Assembly: GCA_003021085.1 (NCBI GenBank)
Contig: PXRE01000014.1
Span: 80,528 to 144,527 of the forward strand
Origin: Halobacteriales archaeon QS_1_68_20
GTDB taxonomy: Archaea > Halobacteriota > Halobacteria > Halobacteriales > PXRE01
DNA length: 64,000 nucleotides
Reading direction: 5' to 3'
Shown here: in pieces, positions 34,883 to 44,077 of the stretch
Layout: each line of letters opens with the position of its first letter
Position numbering within the stretch: position 1 is the stretch's first letter
Notes under the pieces: generated by a model
Told to the model about the DNA's origin: nothing
Database searches by the model: none
The model's input: only the letters and a program-made list of their open reading frames with translations
Translations under genes and position numbers: made by a program

Positions 34883-35934
34883 CCTCCCCCCAATCCTCCG
34901 TCTCCCGGCGGTTCGACCCCGGTTCCGGGACGCTGCGGGACCTTGATCTCGCCGTCGCGGACCGGCGCGGGGTCGGGCGCGAGGTCCCCGGCGAACCGGT
35001 CGGCGGTCGCCAGCCCGCAGGCCGGCACCCGGGGGAGGCTGGCGGCGACGTGGACGGCCGCTGTCCGGCCGTAGACGGCGTCGACGGCCGTGGTGACGAC
35101 GGGGGCGACGCCGGTCGAGAGCGCCTGGCCGGCGGCCTCGCGGGCCAGGTCCGGGCCGCCGACGCTGGCGGGCTTGATCACCGCCACGTCCGCGGCCTCG
35201 GCCGCCAGGACGGCCTCGATGCCGGCCTTGGCGATGGACTCGTCGACCGCGACGTCGACGGGGCCGCCCCGCAGGGCGTGGAGTCCCCGGAGGTCGTCGG
35301 CCGGCAGCGGTTGCTCGACGTAGGCGACGTCGTACTCGGCGAAGGCCGACAGCGCCCGCCGGGCCTGGGTGCGCCGCCAGGCCCCGTTGGTGTCCGCCCG
35401 GAGTTCGATGCCCTCGCCGACCGCCTCCCGGACCGCCCGGACGCGCTCGACGTCCTCCGCGACCTTCCGGGCGCCGACCTTGACCTTCAGGCAGCCGAAC
35501 CCGGCGTCGACGGCCCGCCGCGCCGCGGCCGCCGTCTCCACCGCGGGGCCGTCCCCGACGGTGGCGTTGACGGGGACGTACTCCACCGGCCGGTCGCCGC
35601 CGAGGTGGCGGTACAGGGGGACGCCCGCCGCCCGCGACCGGGCGTCAGCGAGCGCGAGCGAGACGCCGTGACGGGCCGCTGGTGCCAGCGCGAGTTCCTC
35701 GAAGGCCGCTTCCCAGCCCTCCCGGTGCCCGGCCTCCAGCGCCCGCTCTAACGCCGTCCGGCAGGCGTCGAGCGGTTCGGTCCAGCCCGGCAACGGGGCC
35801 GCCTCGCCGACGCCGACTTCGCCGGCCACCTCGATCCGGACCAGAAAGCCCTCCCGGGCGTCGATGGTGCCGGCGGCCGTCTCCAGGGGGTCCGAGAGGG
35901 GGAGCGAGAACGGTTCCAGACCGGTCGCAGTCAT
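34879..35934 (-). CDS. menC: o-Succinylbenzoate synthase
   Basis: The 351-residue enolase-superfamily enzyme has the KxK catalytic pair (CLKVKVGAR), metal ligands in ELRADTNGAW, YVEQPLPADD and VDESIAKAGI, and the distal catalytic Lys in VIKPASVGGPD. It dehydrates SHCHC to o-succinylbenzoate. It sits between menA and menE with ATGA overlaps on both sides, so the three are coupled. A mandelate-racemase-type relative is excluded by context. Confidence 0.92.
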   Translation of the reverse strand: MTATGLEPFSLPLSDPLETAAGTIDAREGFLVRIEVAGEVGVGEAAPLPGWTEPLDACRTALERALEAGHREGWEAAFEELALAPAARHGVSLALADARSRAAGVPLYRHLGGDRPVEYVPVNATVGDGPAVETAAAARRAVDAGFGCLKVKVGARKVAEDVERVRAVREAVGEGIELRADTNGAWRRTQARRALSAFAEYDVAYVEQPLPADDLRGLHALRGGPVDVAVDESIAKAGIEAVLAAEAADVAVIKPASVGGPDLAREAAGQALSTGVAPVVTTAVDAVYGRTAAVHVAASLPRVPACGLATADRFAGDLAPDPAPVRDGEIKVPQRPGTGVEPPGDGGLGGG

Positions 35935-36878
35935 GCGGCCAGCACCGTCCCGAGGGCGAACAGCGTGGAGTGTGCCGCCAGCAGCTTGCCGGTCCGTTCG
36001 AGCGCGGGGTTCAGCGCGTCTTCGTCCGTCCTGGTGAGGACCGTCCGGGTCACGACGGCGGCGTAAGGTAAGGTTACCAGCGGGAGCAACACCAGCAGGT
36101 CGAACCCGAACCGCTGCCAGAGCACGATTGGCAGGAGGTAGGCCAGCGCCAGGTTGGCGACGTACTCGGCGCGACTCCCGCGGTAGCCCAGGTAGACCGC
36201 GAGGGTGTGCTTGCCCGCCCGGCGGTCCGCTTCCAGGTCCCGGACGTTGTTCACGACGAGGACGTTCGTCACGATGCCCGCGGGCGCGAGACTGGCGACG
36301 ACGGCTTCGGCGGTGACCGTTCCCGGTGGGACCGTCACCGGAACGGCGGCGACGGCTTGGGACGCGGCCTGCACGTAGAAGGTGCCGACGACCGCGACGA
36401 CGCCGAAGAAGACGAAGACGAACAGGTCCCCGAGGCCGTTCGAGCCGAGGGGGTAGGGACCGCCCCCGTACGCGACCCCGGAGACGATGCCCGCGAGGCC
36501 GACGACCATGATGGGGAGGCCGCCGACCGCGACGACGTAGTGACCGACGAGCAGGGCGAGACCGAAGCAGGCGGCCATCGCGGCCTTGACGTGTTCCGGT
36601 GGCAGGAGGCCGGCCTGGGTGACCCGCGTGTAGCCGGGACTGTCCTCGCTGTCGACGCCCTTGACGGCGTCGTAGTAGTCGTTGGCGAGGTTGGCCCCGA
36701 CCTGCAACAGCATCGCACCAACCAGCGCCGCCAGCGCCGGGTCGGGCGCGAACACGCCCTCGTGGACCGCCAGGCCCGTCCCGACGAGCACCGGCGCGAC
36801 CGACGCCGGCAGGGTGTGCGGCCGGGCCGCGACGAGCCAGGCCTCGGTCCGGGTGACGTCCTCGGCGGCCTTGGTCAT
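35931..36878 (-). CDS. menA: 1,4-Dihydroxy-2-naphthoate polyprenyltransferase
   Basis: The 315-residue UbiA-family membrane enzyme has about eight transmembrane segments, the first Asp-rich motif (ANLANDYYDAVKGVDSED) and the second (VLVVNNVRDLEADRRAG). It attaches the polyprenyl tail to make demethylmenaquinone in the membrane. It is the first gene of the men operon; its stop overlaps menC's start by ATGA. The ATG at 36878 (MTKAAEDVTRTEAWL) is favoured over a longer frame that is not conserved. Confidence 0.93.
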   Translation of the reverse strand: MTKAAEDVTRTEAWLVAARPHTLPASVAPVLVGTGLAVHEGVFAPDPALAALVGAMLLQVGANLANDYYDAVKGVDSEDSPGYTRVTQAGLLPPEHVKAAMAACFGLALLVGHYVVAVGGLPIMVVGLAGIVSGVAYGGGPYPLGSNGLGDLFVFVFFGVVAVVGTFYVQAASQAVAAVPVTVPPGTVTAEAVVASLAPAGIVTNVLVVNNVRDLEADRRAGKHTLAVYLGYRGSRAEYVANLALAYLLPIVLWQRFGFDLLVLLPLVTLPYAAVVTRTVLTRTDEDALNPALERTGKLLAAHSTLFALGTVLAA

Positions 36879-36942
36879 ACGCGTTCGTCCGTCCCCGGGG
36901 GAGGTAATGCTTCGGAAATCGGGCGGCCCCGTCGGCGGTCGC

Positions 36943-38656
36943 TCACTCCCGGTTCGACCGCCGCGCGAGCCACGCCGCGACCCCGCCGAGACCCAGTCCC
37001 GCGGCACCGAGACCGAATCCGGGCGACTGGCCGTCCGTCGGCGGTTCGGTCGCGCCGCCGACGGCGACCGGGGCGGTGGTCGAGGCGCGGTCGCCGTCCA
37101 CGTCCGCGGCCGCGACGGTCACCTCGTACCACCCGACCGACTCGAACGCGTGTTCGACGGTCCGGCCGGTCGCCTTCGTCCCGTCGTCGAATGCCGACGC
37201 CCCCCGGCGCGGGCGACTCGAACGTGGTCGTCCACTCCCACCCGCCGGCGAGCGGTCGGACGAACGCCTGCCGCTCCCGCTCGCCCGTCGCGTACATGCC
37301 GTACATCAGGCCGTCGACGACCTCGTATGGTGCCCCCGGCCGTCGACGACCTCGTAGGGTGCCCCGGCCAGGTCCTCCCGGACCGACTGCGGCCAGCGGT
37401 GCTCGCCCGTCTGCGGGTCCAGGGCCAGGACCGAGTGCCTCGCGTTGGCGAGCAAGTAGTCCTCCGCCGGCAACGAGAGCGTGGCGACGTCGTCGTCGAC
37501 CCCCTGGGACCAGCGCGGGCCGCCGTCGCCGCCGTCGAGGCGGTGGACGACCGTCCGCTGGGGCTTCCTGTCCTCGTAGTCCCACACGAGGAGGTACAGC
37601 CCCGACCCCAGGTGGACGAAGCGGTTCCGCGGCCCGTCGTTGTCGACGGTCGCGTCCGCCCGCCACTGCCGGCTCCCGTCGGTCGCGTCGAGCGCGAGAA
37701 TATCGTCCTCGCGGGTCAGCAGGTAGAGCAGGTCGCTCCCGGGAGCCTTCGCCGCGAGGAAGTTGTCGACGTGGCGGTCGTCGGGGACCGGGAGCGACCG
37801 CCGCCAGGCGACCGACCCGTCCGCGGTATCCAGCGCCGTGATCGCGTCGCCGCGTTCCTGGACGTACATCCGGTCGTCGTCGATAGCGAACCAGGTGGCG
37901 TAGTCGGCGTCCTCGGCCTCGTAGCGCCACCGTTCTGCACCGTCGGCGAACGCCCTGGCCCGTACCGACGGGAACTCGCCGTCGACGTAGACCACGTCGC
38001 CGTCGCGGTGCCACCGCATGATCCAGTCGCCCGGGGGGACTCTGCTCCCACCGGACCGTGCCGTCCGAGCGTTCGACGGCGGCCAGGCCGTCGAAGTGCT
38101 CCGCCAGCAGGACGTCACCGGCCAGCTCGGTCGCCCGGACCGCAGTCGGGGTCGACGCCCGCCACAGTTTCGACCCGTCGTCGAGGTCCACGGCCACCAC
38201 GTCCTCGTACTTCAACCTGAGGCAGGCGACACCGTCGTGGACGTCCCAGGCGACGACGTCGTCGGCAGCGGCGTCGAATTCGACCCGCCACCGGGCCTCG
38301 CCGGTCGTCGGCGAGACGGCGACGAACTGCTCGGGGAGTCAAACGCCGAACAGGCCCTCGTCGTAGTGGAAGTCGAGGGCGTTGGGGAACCCCGACCACG
38401 TCACCTCTCCGGTGCGGACGTCGCGGGCTTTCAGCGGCGACCCCGCGCCCTCCTCGGTGACCAGGAGGTCCTCGAGGAGTGCGGTAGCGAGTCGTAGACC
38501 GCCGACGTCCAGCGACCAGCGGACCTCCGCCGATCCCGGCGCCGGTGTCTCGTCGGCCGTCGCTGCCGCCCGCCCCGGGACGCCGACGAGACCGAGCGCT
38601 CCGAGGGCCCCCAGGACGGCCCGGCGCGACGGCTCTCCGGGTCGCTCGTCGGTCAT
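36943..38656 (-). pseudogene. Exported beta-propeller (PQQ-type repeat) protein with PKD and PGF-CTERM tail, decayed
   Basis: Pieces in order: a Tat signal (SRRAVLGALGALGLVGVPG), ending in an in-frame TGA at 38339; the same frame continues LPEQFVAVS, LKYEDVVAVDLDDGSKLW; a shift in a C run near 38036 leads to GDWIMRWHRDGDVVYVDGEF and PQQ-like blades (DGSVAWRRSL, TGEHRWPQSV); a 29-base tandem duplication (37309-37337 and 37338-37365) shifts it again; a further G-run shift near 37205 leads to a PKD-like end and SPGFGLGAAGLGLGGVAAW with an Arg-rich stop, a PGF-CTERM sorting signal. Four separate defects, not all in homopolymers, mark it as a true pseudogene. Confidence 0.78.
37309..37365. repeat. 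29/28-base imperfect tandem duplication
   Basis: Two adjacent copies of GGCCGTCGACGACCTCGTA differ at one position in the middle (T versus G) and by one C at the end. They lie inside the decayed beta-propeller gene and change its frame, an example of slippage or short duplication mutagenesis. Confidence 0.8.
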
Positions 38657-38754
38657 TTCGCCGTAGTTTACGCCTTGCTGGCAAGTATCTTTCCGACGGG
38701 AACCGTCGACCTTCACCTGGTGCGCAGAGAAGAAGAACTACGGGGGGGAGGTGC

Positions 38755-39030
38755 TCATCGTTCGTCGGTGACCGATACCGACCCGTCCGCGCGGACGGTA
38801 ACCTCGTACCCCCGGTACTCGAACGTGACTTCCCCGTCCGGTTGGCCGTGTTCCAGCGACGGCGGTGAGAAGAGTTTGTCGAGCGCGTCCGGGTCGACGA
38901 CCCGGTACAGCGGCGGCCGGAGGTCCAGCGGAGACGTGCCTTCGGCGTCCGCGACGGCCTCCACGACTTTCTCGCTGATCCTGGCGTCCGATCCGGCCTC
39001 CGGTTCGACGGTGATCTTGGCGTCTGCCAT
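38755..39030 (-). CDS. HalOD1 output-domain protein
   Basis: The 91-residue product ends in the HalOD1 core: LDLRPPLYRVVDPDALDKLF, then GEVTFEYRGYEVTVRADGSV. HalOD1 is a haloarchaeal domain found alone or after sensor domains and thought to be an output module in signalling. The first 30 residues are a variable N-terminus. The ATG at 39030 is preferred over one 41 codons farther upstream because the added residues are AT-rich and unlike the family. Divergent from the Lrp-like gene. Confidence 0.8.
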   Translation of the reverse strand: MADAKITVEPEAGSDARISEKVVEAVADAEGTSPLDLRPPLYRVVDPDALDKLFSPPSLEHGQPDGEVTFEYRGYEVTVRADGSVSVTDER

Positions 39031-39293
39031 CGGACGAGAGAGGAGACGCGTACTTAAAAGACGTTCGACTATGGTTTCGAAATCTAACTCGAAACCCGGC
39101 CTGGGGTAAAAATATCGAATGTATTTCCCGGTTGCGAGGATTCTTCCACCCAATCTGCAGGGATTTTATTACCATTTCCGTCATCCGTTGGAGACTTCAC
39201 GCGATGCGGCAGTCGATAGGAAATGTCGAATATTATCGCCCGGGTGGGGTCGATAGTCGCCAGGTTCAGGGAACTCGGGGCCCACGGATACGT

Positions 39294-39767
39294 GTGAGCA
39301 CGTACGAACTGGACGCGACCGACCGAAAACTCCTCTCGTTGCTCCAGGAGAACGCTCGGTACACGGCGACCGAACTCGCCGCGGAACTTGGCGTCTCGGA
39401 CAACACGGTCCACAACCGGATGGAGCGCCTGGAGGACGCTGGCGTCGTTACCGGCTACACGGCCACGGTCGACAACGAGCGGGTGGGGTTCAGCCTCTAC
39501 TTCAGTTTCGTCTGTACGGCCAGGATCAGCGAGCGTAGCGAGGTTGCCGAGGAGATCATGCGGGTGCCGCAGGTGACCGAAGTGACCGAGCTGATGACCG
39601 GCCATCGGAACCTCCTGGTCAACGTCTACGCCGCCACCGACGAGGAGGTCACGGCCATCGCCCGCCGACTGGACGAACTCGACCTCGAGATCAACGACGA
39701 GAACCTCGTCCGGGCGGAACACAGCAAACCCATCGACTACGAAACGGTCGAACTCACGGCCGAGTGA
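39294..39767 (+). CDS. Lrp/AsnC family transcriptional regulator
   Basis: The 157-residue product from GTG (V-S-T-Y-E-L-D) has an AsnC-type helix-turn-helix (ATDRKLLSLLQENARYTATE, ELAAELGVSDNTVHNRMERL) and a RAM-like ligand domain (PQVTEVTELMTGHRNLLVNV). It may control amino-acid or nitrogen genes. I chose the GTG start because it begins the conserved first helix; the long upstream frame is not. It runs with the plus strand between genes on the other strand and stands alone. Confidence 0.87.
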   Translation: MSTYELDATDRKLLSLLQENARYTATELAAELGVSDNTVHNRMERLEDAGVVTGYTATVDNERVGFSLYFSFVCTARISERSEVAEEIMRVPQVTEVTELMTGHRNLLVNVYAATDEEVTAIARRLDELDLEINDENLVRAEHSKPIDYETVELTAE

Positions 39768-39808
39768 GGGTCCTCGTGGTAACGACCGAGAAGTCCCCGC
39801 CAGGTCGG

Positions 39809-40816
39809 TCAGTCCACTAGCTCCTCGTACAGCGCGACGAGGCGGTCGCCGACAGCGTCCAGTTCGTACTCGCGGGCTTTCTCGGCGGCGTTCTCGCCGA
39901 GTCGCGCCCGGAGGTCGTCGTCCCCGGTCACCCGCCGAAGCGGCGTCACGAAGTCCCTGTCGGCCTTCAGGCAGTGGACGCCGTCCCCGAACCGGTCGTA
40001 GGTGGGGATGTCTCGGAGGACGACGGGCTTGCCGCAGGCCATCGCCTCCAAGAGCGCCATGCCCTCGTTCTCGTTCTTGCTCGGCCAGAAGAACACGTCG
40101 CCGGCCGCGAACGCGCCCTCGATGTCCTCGACGTAGCCCGTGAACGTGCAGTTGTCCGGGGCCGACTTCACCAGTTTCGTCGTCTCCCGCGAGCGGAGCA
40201 CCCGGTCGACGGTGCCACCGCCAGGGTTGAGGTACCCGAACCACGCGAAGTCCAGTTCCGGCATCGCGCGGGCCGTCTCCACGAACGCGCGGAGGCCCTT
40301 GCGCTCGATGACGTGGCCGACCATGAACACGACCGGCGGATCCAGGTCGTAGCGGTCGAGGTACGTCTGCCGGAGGTCGGGGTCGTCGTGGCCGGCCACC
40401 TTCTCGGGGTCGAAGCCGTTGGAGATGACCGTCCGCGGGGTGTCGGGGGCGTAGCGATCCATCTCGTCGGCGTTGAACTGACTCGGGCAGGCGAGGTGGT
40501 CGGCGTGAGGGTAGGCGTACTCCAGGTACGGCCGCAGAGGACCTGCGAGGACGTTCGAGAGGGCGAAACTCTCCCGGAAGTCCTCGGCGGTCTGGTGTGC
40601 GTGAACCAGCACCGGCACGCCGCGCCTGCGAGCGCGCTTGGCGTAGTACAGCGACCGCGGCCCCATGTTGTTGAGGTGCAACAGGTCCGCAGAGAGGTCG
40701 GGGCTGGTCGTGTACTCGACGCCGCGGCGCGCCATGATCGTCCGCTGGTTGCGCACGGACTGGGCGTGGCCACCGGTGATCCAGCGCTCCCACTCGAAGT
40801 AGTGGCTGACCTTCAT
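39809..40816 (-). CDS. Glycosyltransferase family 4 protein
   Basis: The 335-residue GT-B enzyme has the N-terminal acceptor domain (HYFEWERWITGGHAQSVRNQ), and the GT4 nucleotide-sugar site in VFFWPSKNENEGMALLEAMA followed by CGKPVVLRDIPTYD. It transfers a sugar from a nucleotide donor; the substrate (glycolipid, S-layer N-glycan or polysaccharide) is unknown. No other sugar gene is near. The length is typical. Confidence 0.87.
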   Translation of the reverse strand: MKVSHYFEWERWITGGHAQSVRNQRTIMARRGVEYTTSPDLSADLLHLNNMGPRSLYYAKRARRRGVPVLVHAHQTAEDFRESFALSNVLAGPLRPYLEYAYPHADHLACPSQFNADEMDRYAPDTPRTVISNGFDPEKVAGHDDPDLRQTYLDRYDLDPPVVFMVGHVIERKGLRAFVETARAMPELDFAWFGYLNPGGGTVDRVLRSRETTKLVKSAPDNCTFTGYVEDIEGAFAAGDVFFWPSKNENEGMALLEAMACGKPVVLRDIPTYDRFGDGVHCLKADRDFVTPLRRVTGDDDLRARLGENAAEKAREYELDAVGDRLVALYEELVD

Positions 40817-40902
40817 TCCGTCCTCGCTGGTTGTCGCGCCGGCCCCGGGCGCAATCTATCTTCCGGAGTCCGTGCGCCGGGGTGCGGCCGTGGCCGTCCG
40901 CG

Positions 40903-41619
40903 TCAGTCCTCGAAGACGACCTCGCGCACGGTGACGTCGGTGACCGTCGGGGTCCCGTCGGGGCCGCGGGCCCACTCCAGGTCCGGGCGGACGTCGTAGG
41001 TCTCGTCGCCGGCGTCCAGTTCCAGCGTCGCGGTCTCGCCCTGTGCGAACCGCCGCGCGACGTCGGCGCGCGCCCCGTCGTCGAAGCGGTTCATTCCCTC
41101 GGTGCCCTTGCCGCTCCGGACCGCGACCACCTCGACGTCGAGTCCGTCCGGGCCGGTGTGGAGCGCGACCCGCAACGGGACCCGCCGGGCCTCCCCCTCC
41201 CCCAGGACGAGGACGGCGTCCTCGGCGTCCTCCAGGCGATCGATCTCGCGTTCCAGGGTCACCTCCTCGACGCCGGGCACCGCGTCGCCCACCGACGAGA
41301 GGACCTGCTGGGCGATTCGCTGCCCGAAGTCAGGGTCGAACGGGGACAGGTCCTCGCGCTCGCGATGACCGCTCCCGCGACCGCCGGCGTGCTCGCTACG
41401 ACGTTCCTTGCTGGCCCCCCGGCGCTCCGGGCCGGGACCCCGTCGGTCGGCCCCCTCGCGGGCTTCGGTCGGCGGGCGGGGCGGCCGGGGTGCTTCGGGA
41501 CTGTCCCGCAGTCCGCGGCGGAGGGCGTCCTCCCAGGAGAGGTCCAGCGCGTCCTTCCGGCGCTTGAGGCGCTCGAACACCTCGTCGTCGTCGATGCTGA
41601 TCCGGATCTGTCTGCTCAT
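40903..41619 (-). CDS. Hypothetical protein with ribbon-helix-helix-like N-terminus
   Basis: The 238-residue product begins SRQIRISIDDDEVFERLKRR, which resembles a ribbon-helix-helix DNA-binding strand and helix, then an Arg/Glu/Pro-rich disordered linker (residues 45-95), then a globular end (PFDPDFGQRIAQQVLSSVGD, VTLEREIDRLEDAEDAVLVL, EVVAVRSGKGTEGMNRFDDG). The C-terminal domain contains paired strands but no named family. It faces the bactofilin-like gene and could be a regulator. Confidence 0.55.
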   Translation of the reverse strand: MSRQIRISIDDDEVFERLKRRKDALDLSWEDALRRGLRDSPEAPRPPRPPTEAREGADRRGPGPERRGASKERRSEHAGGRGSGHREREDLSPFDPDFGQRIAQQVLSSVGDAVPGVEEVTLEREIDRLEDAEDAVLVLGEGEARRVPLRVALHTGPDGLDVEVVAVRSGKGTEGMNRFDDGARADVARRFAQGETATLELDAGDETYDVRPDLEWARGPDGTPTVTDVTVREVVFED

Positions 41620-41720
41620 ACCCGGCCCAACGAGCCCCCGTGTAATAAATGTGCGTGTCGACTCACATCCAACTCACATTCTAGGCAAGATTGAAGTGAT
41701 CTCCCCGTACACCGCTACGT

Positions 41721-42590
41721 ATGAGCGAGACGGCACCCGAGGACACCGTTCGCGTCGTCGGCACCGAGACGTTCGACCAGATCGACTGCGAGCGGTTCCG
41801 CGTCGACGGCACCGCGACGGTCCACGGCGTCCTGCGCACGGACGACGCGACGATCAACGGGAACGCGTCCGTGGGCGGTAGCCTGGACGCCGGCGAGGTG
41901 ACCGCCGACGGATCGCTGACGGTCGACGGCGACGGCCACGCGCGGGCCGCGAGAATCGACGGGGCGGGCACCTTCGGGGGGCGCCTCGCCGTGGACCTCC
42001 TGCGGGTCGACGGGAGCGTGACGGTCGAGGCCGACGCGAGCGCAGACCACGTCGCCGTCGACGGCAGTGCCACGGTCGGGGGCAACCTCGACGGCCACGA
42101 GGTGGAGTGCGACGGGACGCTGTCCGTCGAGGGAACCGTCGTCGCGGCGGAACTGGCGGTCGACGGGCGCGTGGCCGTCGACGAACTCACGGACGTTACT
42201 GACCTCTCTGTAGACGGCACCGCGACCTACGGCGACGTCAACGCAGAGCGGGTCACCACGGACGGCCGCCTCGACGCGGGCGAGGTGTCGGCCCAGCAGT
42301 TCGAACTCACACTGCACGCCGACTCCGCCGCCGAAGCGGTCGACGCGACCGAGGTGGCCGTCCGGCGTGGGGAATCGGGCGACGGCCTCCTCGGCGGCGG
42401 GGGCGGGACGCTCGAGGTCGGCGTCGTGACCGGCGAGACGATCGAACTGGACGCGACCCGCGCCGAGACCGTGGCGGGCGAGCGGGTCACCCTCGGCCCG
42501 GACGTCGAGGTGGCGGTCGTTTACGCGGACGACCTGTCGGCCGACGACGCCGCGACGGTGGGTGAAGTCCGCGCGTCCGACGAGTACTGA
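41721..42590 (+). CDS. Bactofilin-like (polymer-forming) beta-helix protein
   Basis: The 289-residue product is a string of short beta-helix turns (VDGTATVHGVLRTDDATING, SLDAGEVTADGSLTVDGDGH, VDGSVTVEADASADHVAVDG) like bactofilins, which polymerise without nucleotide. Archaeal bactofilin-type proteins (the halofilins) control cell shape in haloarchaea; this is a possible relative, which I infer from the fold only. The C-terminal 90 residues are less repetitive and include a Gly-rich GLLGGGGG stretch. No signal peptide or membrane helix is seen, so it should be cytosolic. Confidence 0.7.
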   Translation: MSETAPEDTVRVVGTETFDQIDCERFRVDGTATVHGVLRTDDATINGNASVGGSLDAGEVTADGSLTVDGDGHARAARIDGAGTFGGRLAVDLLRVDGSVTVEADASADHVAVDGSATVGGNLDGHEVECDGTLSVEGTVVAAELAVDGRVAVDELTDVTDLSVDGTATYGDVNAERVTTDGRLDAGEVSAQQFELTLHADSAAEAVDATEVAVRRGESGDGLLGGGGGTLEVGVVTGETIELDATRAETVAGERVTLGPDVEVAVVYADDLSADDAATVGEVRASDEY

Positions 42591-42653
42591 GGGAGAGTCG
42601 GAGCCGAGAGGGATCGGCAAGCAGGTCCCGAGAGCGGGGCGGCCCCTCCCGGT

Positions 42654-43529
42654 TCAGTAGTGCCAGGGGAAGTCGTCGAACTCCGGTTCCCGGCCTTCGA
42701 GGAAGGCGTCCCGGCCCTCCTGGGCCTCGTCGGTCATGTAGCCCAGGCGGGTGGCCTCGCCGGCGAACACCTGCTGGCCGACCATGCCGTCCTCGGGCAT
42801 GTTGAAGGCGTACTTGAGCATCCGGATCGCCGTCGGGGACTTGCCGTTGATGATCTCGGCCCACTCCAGCGCGCGGTCCTCCAGTTCGTCGTGGGGGACC
42901 GCCTCGTTGACCATGCCCATCTCCTCGGCCTCCGCGGCGTCGTAGGTCTTCCCGAGGAAGAACAGTTCGCGGGCCTTCTTCTGGCCGATCTGGCGCGCGA
43001 GGTACGCGGAGCCGTACCCGGCGTCGAAACTGGCCACGTCGGGGTCGGTCTGGAGGAACTTCGCGTGCGCCGCGCTCGCCAGCGTCATGTCACAGACGAC
43101 GTGCAGCGAGTGGCCGCCGCCGACGGCCCACCCCGGCACGACCGCCACCACCGGCTTGGGCATGAACCGGATCAGTCGCTGGACCTCGAGGATGTGCAGG
43201 CGGGCGGCCGATTCGTCGTCTCCATATTCGTACCCCTCCGGCCCCCGGACGGACTGGTCGCCACCCGAGCAGAACGCCCACCCGTCGTCCTTCGGCGAAG
43301 GGCCGTTGCCCGTCAGCAGGACGCACCCCACGTCGGTCCGGCGGCGGGCGTGGTCCAGCGCGTCGTAGAGTTCGTCGACCGTGTGTGGCGTGAAGGCGTT
43401 GCGGACCGCCGGCCGGTCGAACGCCACCCGGACCGCGCCGGTGTCGACCGCCCGGTGGTAGGTGACGTCGTCGAAGTCGAACCCGCCGACCGGTTCCCAG
43501 CGGTCGGGGTCGAATAGCTCCGAGACCAT
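42654..43529 (-). CDS. menB: 1,4-Dihydroxy-2-naphthoyl-CoA synthase
   Basis: The 291-residue crotonase-fold enzyme shows the MenB hallmarks: FCSGGDQSVRGPEGYEYGDD, PKPVVAVVPGWAVGGGHSLH and TDPDVASFDAGYGSAYLARQ, the SFDAGYGS active-site segment. It cyclises o-succinylbenzoyl-CoA in menaquinone synthesis and so works with menE, 8 kb away. The start at 43529 (MVSELFDPDRW) is conserved; an upstream extension is not. It stands apart from the men operon. Confidence 0.96.
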   Translation of the reverse strand: MVSELFDPDRWEPVGGFDFDDVTYHRAVDTGAVRVAFDRPAVRNAFTPHTVDELYDALDHARRRTDVGCVLLTGNGPSPKDDGWAFCSGGDQSVRGPEGYEYGDDESAARLHILEVQRLIRFMPKPVVAVVPGWAVGGGHSLHVVCDMTLASAAHAKFLQTDPDVASFDAGYGSAYLARQIGQKKARELFFLGKTYDAAEAEEMGMVNEAVPHDELEDRALEWAEIINGKSPTAIRMLKYAFNMPEDGMVGQQVFAGEATRLGYMTDEAQEGRDAFLEGREPEFDDFPWHY

Positions 43530-44077
43530 GTGCCGGGGTCGGCGTGGGCGGCGCAAAAACCTACCTCTTCGGCTGGGATTCGGTGGCGTTCGGTCGCTGT
43601 GTGGTGATTCGGTCGGCAACACGTCGAAAGCCCCCTGCGGGCTCTCAGGTGACGGGTGCTTGGCCGGCAACAGCCAGAAAGCCCGCCGGCCCCTTTCAGT
43701 CCCGCCCGACAGCTCGCTGCAACCACCAGCCTCCCCAGCCGACTCGCACGGTGTCGGTTGGCGGTCGCCGAGGGCGACACGCTCACAAGCGCGCGCCGTG
43801 GCCAAGTTAGGATCAGGGCGCGCGCGAGCAATGCGCGCGAGGTTCCCGCGAGCCTGCGAGCGGGAGCTCGGGAGCGCTCGCTCTCCCGGTGACGTGGGGG
43901 GCGGGGCTTGGCCCGCCCCCGCGGCTGGGGAGGCGTGAGGCTGACCCCTAAGCGTTGCATGCCGCTTGTCGGCTCGGAAAACGTCCGCACCGTCACAGCT
44001 CAGTTAGAAGTGTCCTCATCGCCGCCCATATATGAATATATGTGCATATATTCATACGACCCGGTATCGTCCGCCGC
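43530..44077. other. GC-rich intergenic element between menB and purD
   Basis: Almost 550 bases without a gene. Reading the minus strand from the AT palindrome (44056-44031) inward, there is a GC-rich, hairpin-prone tract (GGGGGCGGGCCAAGCCCCGC near 43900-43925; CGGGAGAGCGAGCGCTCCCG near 43864-43895), then a segment with GGGCTTTCTGGCTGTTGCCG (complement at 43663-43682). The same GGGCTTTCTG...GTTGCCG core occurs at 50424-50444, also beside an AT palindrome. A CACGGCGCG tract occurs in both copies. It is probably a dispersed non-coding repeat; I see no tRNA or RNase P RNA signature. Confidence 0.5.
44031..44056. repeat. 26-base AT palindrome
   Basis: TATGAATATATGT and GCATATATTCATA form a palindrome with one central mismatch. 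It lies 22 bases past the stop of purD (minus strand) in the gap to menB. The same 13-base half with a GYGC core is found at 50203-50232, and a shortened form at 31095-31116. Confidence 0.65.

Noticed and set aside
43640..43930. Possible structured RNA (RNase P or SRP RNA)
   Set aside because: The GC-rich hairpins lack the conserved cores of both RNAs, and a related copy at 50.2-50.45 kb argues for a repeat.
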